From positions 31,717,410-31,781,409 of the forward strand of contig CM070726.1 of the NCBI GenBank assembly GCA_036346275.1: DNA of 64,000 bases, in the 5' to 3' direction. The stretch is from Otatea glauca (Eukaryota > Streptophyta > Magnoliopsida > Poales > Poaceae). This document shows positions 57,273-64,000 of the stretch, one piece after another. How positions within the stretch are numbered: position 1 is the first letter of the stretch; every line of letters begins with the position of its first letter. The notes below the pieces were generated by a model that did no database searches, had not been told where the DNA came from, and saw nothing but the letters and a program-made list of their open reading frames with translations. Position numbers and translations under genes: made by a program.

Positions 57273-58228
57273 TTAGCAAAGACTATTAGCAGCGAGTGTT
57301 ATTACCTGGGGCTGGACTAATCATGACTGGCTCTTGAATCCCTCGTGTTGCCCGGTGGATCGTAGCAGGCTAGCATCCGCAGGCGCACGAATCTTAAAAT
57401 GCACGCGGCAGGCTGGAGGGTGGTCGATGGCGCTGGCCGCTCGGGAGCGAACACCGGGGCGGCACGGTGTCGGCTAGGAGGGCCCGGCTGCCCTCCCGTG
57501 CCTTGCGGACCTCCCCGTGCAACGCCCCGGGCCAGATCTCCAGCCACGTGTCCTGAACGGTCCAGTGGGCCCCAGCCGCGGCCGACGGGTCTGGACTTCG
57601 TACCGTGCGGCCAGTACTGCTCTTCCGCGATCACGATAACCCACGCAGCCCACGACGCCGCCCTACAATTGGCAAGACCCTCTGTCGCGTGGGGACCACG
57701 CTTCGCCTTCAATAAATACTCTCCCTCCGAAAACAAAATTAGAGGATTTATTTTTTAAATAATGTTTTTTCTTTTTGGGTAATGAGGAATAGGAATAACA
57801 CATTTTTCGGGATTAAACGCCTCAAAGAGCACAGGTTCACTACGAGACAGCACGCATTACCTGAGTTAAAGAGAATCTTTTGATTCTGAACGGTCGCATT
57901 TTTAAAACATGGAACACGAAAAACAGCCCGTGTTTTCCTTAAGAATAACTCGCTCCGCATTTGTCAGGCTTCTGCTAGCTGGAGGCATGGAGCTCGCTTA
58001 AAATCAGCAACAGAAAGCTAACGAATCCATGCCTCCCAAATACTAACACTTAAGAGTCTGTTTGGATCCATTAGTACTAATAGTTAGCTGCTAAAATTAG
58101 CAGCTATAAATCCAAACAAGGCTGCTAATAGACCTGCTAATTATTAGCAATCATCCTGCTAACAATTAGTTTATTAGCAGGTTGTACCCTACTAAAAGCT
58201 GCTAATAGATATCCAATTGACACTTTTG
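57273..58228. other. GC-rich block and MITE fragments before the second Tat LTR
   Basis: 57330-57700 is GC-rich with a G-box (CCACGTGTC near 57544), a TCP-like GTGGGCCC (about 57565) and AATAAATACTC at 57711, so it could be remains of a host promoter. No adjoining gene is seen. 57716-57735 resembles a Stowaway end (CTCCCTCCGAAAAC). 58056-58220 resembles a MITE beginning GAGTCTGTTTGGATCC with TTAGCAGCTAA-type words, without a clear right terminus. Confidence 0.4.
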
Positions 58229-58233
58229 CCTTC

Positions 58234-59142
58234 TGTCGGCGTTTCGAGCGCCGGCAAGTAAATTTGTAAGTCTAAGGGGTCGTGCGTTCCACTCCCTGAA
58301 TGGTTAGACTCAGAAGTCCAAAATGTATACTGGTTCGGGCAGAAGATCCCTACTCCAGTTCGTGTGGTGGCATTGTATTCTCTTTAGCACAGATGACTGC
58401 ACAAGGTTTACAAGCGAGAGTGCCAATGACTTAGCGAGATGGGTTTGATAGGCGCTCCCTCTGTTCTCTCCTCTCTTTTCTACGGGAGTTCCTGCCTCCT
58501 TTTATACGAAAGGAAGGGGCAGGTTACATCGGGAATTGGGAGAGGACGAGACGACCTACACTAGGAGCTTCGGTCCTTCGCTCTGGTGATCAACGCCGGT
58601 CTTGCCCATCTTTGGGTCGGTAGCTTAGTTGGTCGTATGGTTAGGTAGTTCTCCGAAGCGGCGTACCGCCCTCTGCGAACCTTACGGTGTTGGCGTTCTT
58701 CGCGCTGGCGTGGTCTTGCCTCGGGAGAGGCGTGTCTTCGTATTGTATCTGACCACCGATGGGGCGGGAGCATGACTTGGTCGATCATTTAAACCTTACG
58801 GGAAGGAGCCACCGCCTTGTATAGTCACTTTGATTGACCCGTTCGTGGGTGCGTGGCGGTCGTCTGGTAGAGGCTTGACACGCGGCCCTTAGCGGGGTGG
58901 TCTCGGACGATCGGTCGGGGATTCCGACCTGCTGCGGTCGGGAGCCTGCTTGGCCGGGCCGGGGCCGCCTCTGTTGAGGAGGTCGGGAGCTTAGCTCGAT
59001 CGAAGACATTCCTTGGTCGGTCGGGAAGGAAGTCCGTGTGGCTTGGTAGGTGCTTCGATCGGTGGTGGTCGGAAGCGGCTGTTGGGCTTGAGTGTGTTTG
59101 AGGCCATTGGTTTGGTCACCTTGGGCCGTTAAGGTACCCACA
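58234..59142 (-). repeat. 3' LTR of the second Tat element
   Basis: The 909-bp sequence runs from TGTCGGCGTTTCGAGCGCC (58234) to GGTACCCACA (59142); on the minus strand it begins TGTGGGTACC and ends CGCCGACA. A TATAAAAGG box lies on the minus strand at about 58500-58508. The second copy is not in the window, so the boundaries rest on TG...CA ends, position relative to pol and the promoter box. Confidence 0.7.
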
Positions 59143-59399
59143 TTATTAGTATTCGTCGAGCCCCGAACCCTCGGCGATTTGTGATTCGGTTGAGGTTGAG
59201 AATAGTGACTGGCCCATGCGGTCGGTCCGACCGATTAGGTCAAACGATTTCGCAGTGTACCCCAACGCATCGACGGCCCGCCTTCATCCGGCAATCTTCG
59301 GTGGCGGGAGAGTGGGCTGGGGCCGAGAAGCGAGAGAAGAACAAGGTGGCCACGATCGTGGAGCGGTCGGGGCCCTAAGAGGCAAGGGCTCACCGGGGC

Positions 59400-61797
59400 G
59401 TGGTCGTGCGCGCCTTCATGAGGATGCGCGTGCAACCTCTCGCGCTGAGACCCGCTCCTGTTCCGTCGAGGCGTCCGACGGATGAGGATGGCGGAGCCGG
59501 CCGCCGCGACGGAGGTCGAGCCCGTGGCGCCGTCATGGGAGGAAGCGCCACGGAGGCGGTGGCCACCCGGAGCCATTCTCGCCGGCCCATCCTCCAAATC
59601 TGGTAGGTCGGCCGGACCTCTTCCCGCCCCTGTTTTCTTTGCGTTTAACACCTGGTGACCAGTGCTTTTTATCTTCCAGGGACTCTTGGGCATGTCCTCC
59701 GGGCACCGCTCCCGGGAGACAAGGAGGTGAGCGCGCCGCTCGGCGAAGGTCGCGGCTCGACTCCCGCAAGAAGCGGAAGGAGGAAAGGAAGAAGAAGAAG
59801 AAGAAGAAGGAGCGTGCGGCGGGGCGTGTCGAGGCCACCGCTGCGTGGGTGCAACCTCCACCAACGGCGCCGAAGCACCCCGATCACGCAGCGTCTTGTG
59901 GGTTTCCTTCCGACCGCCCGGCCGGTGGTGATCCGTCGTGGACTGCCGGGGAACACCACGGGCACCGCGCTGAGGGCCTCGAGCGAGGGTGCGGTCGCCG
60001 CCATCATCGCGCCTTCAGTGGAGGCAGCGTTAGGGAAGCGACCGGCAGATCGGCCCCTCGGACGGGGACCGGTGAAGAGAGCGCGCATGCCGCGCACCCT
60101 CTCGGCTCAGTAAGTACTTCTTTTCTTTTGTTCAAACACCTTTGCAGAAAAGCCGTTCGAACCGCTTTTTAGAGTTTTGCCACGTGCAGCGCCTATACTG
60201 GTGTGACCGTGGGGCGTCTCGTGGCGGTTCCGCAAGGGATAACGCCAGAGAAGTTCTAGGCGCCGATCGGGTCGGCGCCCGATCGGGTCTTGGCGATCGA
60301 GGGCATGCACGCCCACGCAGGTCGGGTCGGGCGAGGAGCTTCAACGCCTCGGTTGGGGACACGCCGTTCGATGTGGTGGCCCTGCGGAGGAAGAGATGGC
60401 GGCGCCACGGCGTCGTGCCAGCCGAGACGGCGGCAGTGCACAAGGCGCCGACCCTCGCCCACAGGGAGGCGCCGACCGAGGTCCCGCAGGCGGAGGTCGC
60501 CGAGGAGACCCCTGGGGGACCGATCCTACCATCGTTGCCGATGGTGCTCTGGACGGGTAGCGCCCCGCCCGAGCAGACGACCAGGGGCCCGCTGCCGGAG
60601 AGGCCCCTGAGTCGGGTCGGTGGCGAGCGAAGAGAGCGAGTGGGTCGCTCTTGACAAAGCGTTACGGGCGCCGGGCGGAGATGGAGCTGGTCCGAAAGGG
60701 CCTGACTCTTTGTCTGGAATCTTCGGTAGGCGTTGGGCGCAATGGTCGAAGTCAAGCCGTCGATCCGGTAAGTTGGCGAAAGAACCCAACTTATAAAATT
60801 ACGGCGTATCGGCCGTAAGACTAACGGTTAGTCATGATCTTGCGAAGATCTGCGAGCTTGCTCGAGCGACCCAGTGGCGGTTGTCAAGGAAAAACGCGAC
60901 CATTGCGCCTTGAGTTGCGCTGGCTCAAGAGGCGCCGAGCGCGGCGGTCGGGGCGCGAAGGTCCGCCGAGAGCTTGAGGGGTCGCCAAGACTCTTTTCGA
61001 TGGCGCTGAGGCCCAGATCCACCGAGGATGAAGGTGGCGAGCTCGAGTCCTCCTGGCGAGGCCACCGTTGCTAGGGATGCCGCCACCACCGCCTGAGGGC
61101 CGTGCAAGCGCAGCAAACCGTCTGCGAACCGGCGAGACCAGGCTCGGAAGGGCGCCGACCGAAGTTCGCTCGGCGGAGGCCGCTCGGAAGGATCTGTCCT
61201 CCTTGAAGACCTCTTACGAGGCGGTCGAGGCAAGAGGTCGGCAACTGCGAACTCCGCGGCGGTAAGGGTCTCGGCTTCTTATTTAATTCGCGGGACTTTT
61301 CGTAAGTCGTGATCATCTGGCGCCGTTGCCATCTGCGAGACGCAGAAGAACTTGGGCCTTGCGGTTGAGGCGGAAGGGCGCCAGCGAGCCGTGGCGACGG
61401 CGGTCCACGGCGCGGGGCGTGGCTCTGGCGGCGGAGGTTCGTCAGCGATCGGCCGGTGGCCGGGAGCCGAGGCCCTTCGCAGGCCCGGCCAGGACGTCTG
61501 CGCCCTGGTCCTTGGAGCCGCAGCAGGCCCGAGCGCTCTAGCGCCCTTGCTAGCCCGAGTCCCGGAGCGCATTGAGAAGGCGGTGATCACCGTGTGGCGC
61601 TCGGAAGCTTCCTCACGGCGGTCAACACCATCTCGCACTACGATGGTATTGACCTTGCGGTGGTGAGAAGTGGCGTCGCCGGGAACCGGACCGACGGAGA
61701 GATCGACAGGTTCGAGCTCCTGGTGGAGCCGCATGCTCGGGAGGTCGCCAGCCACATCTCGCCGCAGGTCGCCCTCGAGGAAGGACGAAATAGTTAG
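59400..61797 (+). pseudogene. Antisense ORF of the second Tat element, spliced, basic and coiled-coil-like
   Basis: This plus-strand gene is antisense to the retrotransposon. The start is unresolved (about 59400). Probable introns are 59603-59679 (GTAGGT...TTCCAG) and 61262-61345 (GTAAGG...CGCAG). A third candidate, 60110-60147 (GTAAGT...TTGCAG), is only 38 nt. Exons encode a Lys/Arg run (KKRKEERKKKKKKK, about 59775-59812), Pro/Ala/Gly-rich linkers, a helical coiled-coil-like part (about 60870-61260; EAARKDLSSLKTSYEAVEAR) and a C-terminal domain with TAVNTISHYDGIDLAVVRSG and DRFELLVEPHAREVASHIS, stopping at 61795-61797. Frameshifts near 60650, 61010 and 61600 break it. No plant mobile domain is seen. 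Function unknown. Confidence 0.7.
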
Positions 61798-62458
61798 ATT
61801 TAACCTTTTTAATTTGTAAAGACTATCATGCTCACAAGCAATTTTTAATTTTAACAAGTTCTAATACGCCCTTGCCCCTTCTGTGTTTTTGGCTAACGTT
61901 TGACCGGCCATAGCTCTAAGGACAAACAAAGGTCACTTATGCGTGGGTTGGGTTGCTTGAGGGGGCTAAGAGGATAGGAATCTTGGTTACTCGTGATTAT
62001 GCGCACTTGTGAGGATCGGTGTTCTGACCGACAAAAGATCGCTCCACTTGGGCATTTCCTTCTTCATAAAGTATCGTAACCATAGCCGTGGCGCAGGCCA
62101 TAGTACTTGGGTCGAGAGGATTACCGCAGGAGGACCTCGTGACGGTCGGGTCACCGACCGCATAAGCGCGTGAGCTGGCCGAGTCTGCGCGGGAGGAGTG
62201 TTCCGGCCGACTAAAGGTCACTCCACTCGGGCACTTCCTTCTTCATGAAGCGCTACTTAGCAACCATAGCCCGTGGGGCGTAGGTATAACGCTTGGTCGA
62301 GAGGGTTACGCTCGGGATCGACCTTATGGTTAGTCGGTCACCGACCCGCATAAACGTCGACTAGAGGCGGCACGAGCGGGGCGCCAAGGGCAGCCCCGGC
62401 GTCGCCGGACGACCGTGCTCGGAAAGATAAAGATAAAGAGTACGCGAGGAAAAAGAGT
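61798..62458. other. Spacer between the two convergent genes of the second Tat element
   Basis: Non-coding. Short AT-rich stretch to about 61900, then the 179-bp tandem repeat, then CG-rich sequence up to the pol stop. Confidence 0.6.
62019..62355. repeat. 179-bp tandem repeat in the Tat 3' region
   Basis: A unit starting GTGTTCTGACCGACAAAAGA at 62019 recurs imperfectly at 62198 (GTGTTCCGGCCGACTAAAGG). The two share GGGCA.TTCCTTCTTCAT, AACCATAGCC, GGTCGAGAGG.TTAC and GGTCACCGAC.CGCATAA. About 1.9 copies are present. Tandem arrays in this position are known for Tat/Ogre-type elements and can seed satellite DNA. Confidence 0.85.
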
Positions 62459-64000
62459 TTAGGGATAGAATCGCCTTAACTTTTCTATGTTCCAAGCGTT
62501 CGGAAGGATCGACCGTCGGCGCCCTTAGTCGAAAGGTGCGGTCGGAGAACCTCTGACGGTGAAGGGGCCTTCCGAGGCGGCGATAGCTTGTGCTTGTCTT
62601 TCTTTGGTTTGGACCCGCGAAGGACAAGGTCGCCCGACGTTAAAGGATCGCCCTCGAACTGGCGGTATGGTAGCGTCGCGAGCTTGTTGATATTTGGTGA
62701 TCGCGGGATGGCCACGTCATGTGCCTCGTCGGTGGTCGATGGCGTCTTGTTGCGGCGAGCCCCGAGCCTCATCGAGGCTTGTAGTCTTGGGGCGCCATAC
62801 TTGGTCCGTTGGCAAAGCGGCCGGCGCCGAACACCATGAAGAACGGTGTAAACCCGATCGCTCGGGTGGGCGTGGTCGCGAGCTCGGAGGACGGAGGGCA
62901 ACTCGGCCACCCACCGCCCGCGAAGTGCTTGAGCCGATCAAGATCCGTGGCTTGAGTCCTCAAGGATCATGCCGCTTGCACGCTTCGACACGGCCGTTAG
63001 TCCGCGGATGGACCACGGCTGCCCAATCGACCGGATGTTGAAGTCATCGCAGAACTCGAGGAACTCCTTTCACGTGAAACTGCGTTCCGTTGTCGGTGAT
63101 GATAGGGTTGGGGACTCCGAACCGAAAAATGATGTCGCGGAAGAAGATGGTCGCTTGTACCGGCGTGGCGTTCACGACCGGCTTGGCTTCTATCCACTTG
63201 GTGAATTTATCCACCGCGACTAGGAGATGAGTAAAGCCCGGGCGCTTTCTTGAAGGGCCCGACGGATCAAGTTCCCAAGCGCAAGCGGCCAAGTGATGGG
63301 GATCGTCGCAAGGCTTGAGTGGCGATGTGCTGCGCGGGCAAATAATTGGCACCCTCGCAGCGGTGCGCGATCGCTCGGCGTCGGACACGTGATCGGCCAA
63401 TAAAACCTTGTCGAAGGCTTTTCCGACGAGGATCGGGTGCGACATGGTGGCGCAAACCCGCCATGGATATCGGCGGCCAGCCGCTTCCTTGGTCGGCGAG
63501 CGCACCTCTGGAGGACCCCGAGGACTCCTTTGTAAAGGTGCAGGCCGACCAGACGAAAGATTTTGCCCGCCGAGCGAGGCGCCGGGCCTCGGTCGGGTCG
63601 GGGGGAGCGACCCATCCGTCAGACGTTTGATGAAGAGCTTCCTTCAGTCGGATTCAGCTGCCAGCACGCTGCGGTTTGATCCGACCAAGTCTACGCCCGA
63701 CCGCGCGGCGGTCGGGGTGACTGTGCCAGGTGGATCGGGAGACCGCTCGGTCACCAAGTCCAACGGGATGGAAGGTTGCAGGAGGTCGCAGACGAAGATC
63801 CGGTGGGGTCGACCCTTTCTTGGAGGCAAGATTGACTAGGCAATCGACCTCCTTTGTTGTGGCGTCTGTAGGCGTGGTGGAGCTCAAAACCCTTGAACCG
63901 CTCCTCGAGCTTGCACACTTCCGACGACAAGATGCGACCATACGGGCGTCTCGCGGCTCTGAAGCCTTCATGACTGGTCGACGACGAGCTTGGAGTCCCA
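62459..64000 (-). pseudogene. pol: pol (aRNase H end and integrase) of the second Tat element, partial
   Basis: Reading down the minus strand from the window edge: the end of the second RNase H (DSKLVVDQ at about 63990, MKASEPRDARMVA, DCLVNLASKKGSTPPD and IFVCDLLQPSIPLDLV). The integrase core follows: GFTHLLVAVDKFTKWIEAKP (first Asp, about 63230-63175) and GVPNPIITDNGTQFHVKGV (second Asp, about 63115-63060). The C-terminal region is AIGFTPFFMVFGAGRFANGP (about 62860), DLVLRGSKPKKDKHKLSPP (about 62640-62585) and a final WNIEKLRRFYP with a stop at 62459-62461. Frameshifts separate most of these blocks, for example near 63440, 63010, 62830 and 62500. The GC-rich sequence is quite unlike the pol of the first element. 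Confidence 0.88.

Larger units (their letters stand above)
58234..64000 (-). mobile_element. Second Tat-type gypsy retrotransposon, 3' part (runs off the window)
   Basis: On the minus strand the order is aRNase H and integrase (64000-62459), a tandem repeat, an antisense gene on the plus strand (about 59400-61797), and the 3' LTR (59142-58234). This is the same plan as the first Tat element, in opposite orientation and much more GC-rich, so it is a different family of the lineage. The 5-bp flank at the LTR end is CCTTC (58229-58233); the other copy lies outside the window. Confidence 0.85.

Noticed and set aside
59785..59812. GAA microsatellite as a stand-alone feature
   Set aside because: Short, imperfect and within the Lys-rich coding part of the antisense ORF.
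60132..60755. 207-codon minus-strand frame in the second Tat element
   Set aside because: It lies opposite the antisense gene in GC-rich sequence. The plus-strand frames show better structural features and splice junctions.

Overview
The window looks like repeat-rich intergenic DNA from a grass (Poaceae). The evidence is the set of transposon families: Ty3/gypsy Tat-type elements, Copia elements, CACTA (En/Spm) elements with DUF4216-type transposases, hAT elements and Stowaway/Tourist-type MITEs, with AT-rich spacers and very GC-rich leaders. The species cannot be named from the sequence. No intact host gene is recognisable. By target-site duplications (TSDs) and homology, roughly four fifths of the 64 kb is transposable-element DNA.

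Layout. 1-7627: intergenic DNA holding an Ac/Ds-like hAT relic (949-1855) and a 3.2-kb hAT element (3294-6485) with a perfect 8-bp TSD and an almost complete antisense-strand transposase broken by three stops and one frameshift. 7628-36937: one old Tat-lineage retrotransposon on the plus strand (LTRs 7628-8304 and 36241-36937), expanded from about 11.4 kb to 29.3 kb by later insertions. These are a Tourist-like element in gag (10024-11015), a Copia solo LTR in RT (13408-14742), a 13.3-kb CACTA element in the second RNase H domain (15565-28824) and a gypsy LTR in its antisense gene (30690-32978). The CACTA element itself contains a 3.1-kb solo LTR (24154-27256) and two MITEs, so nesting is three deep. 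Three of the four direct insertions into the Tat element can be removed cleanly using their TSDs, which restores its reading frames.

36938-47419: mixed intergenic DNA, then a 6.6-kb Copia element (40834-47419) with 227-bp LTRs, a perfect AATAC TSD, a CpG-rich leader of about 1.6 kb, almost no gag and a decayed PR-INT-RT-RH region. 47906-50221: a second CACTA element, internally deleted and on the minus strand. 50714-56232: three members of one non-coding hAT-type family built from degenerate repeats of about 165 bp; two have perfect 8-bp TSDs and one lies in inverse orientation. 58234-64000: the 3' part of a second, GC-rich Tat element on the minus strand, with its 3' LTR, a tandem repeat, and aRNase H and integrase coding that runs off the window.

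How the genes work together. In both Tat elements the sense strand carries gag and/or pol for copying and integration, and the opposite strand between pol and the 3' LTR carries a separate gene-like, apparently spliced antisense ORF. In the first element that ORF looks like a plant mobile domain protein. In the second it is a basic, coiled-coil-like protein. In the large CACTA element, a TNPD-type transposase and a TNPA-like/Ulp1 gene each sit behind a promoter preceded by the same repeat motif that forms the element's ends. This would fit regulation of both genes by the element's own DNA-binding protein. All these genes are degenerate here, so present activity is unlikely.
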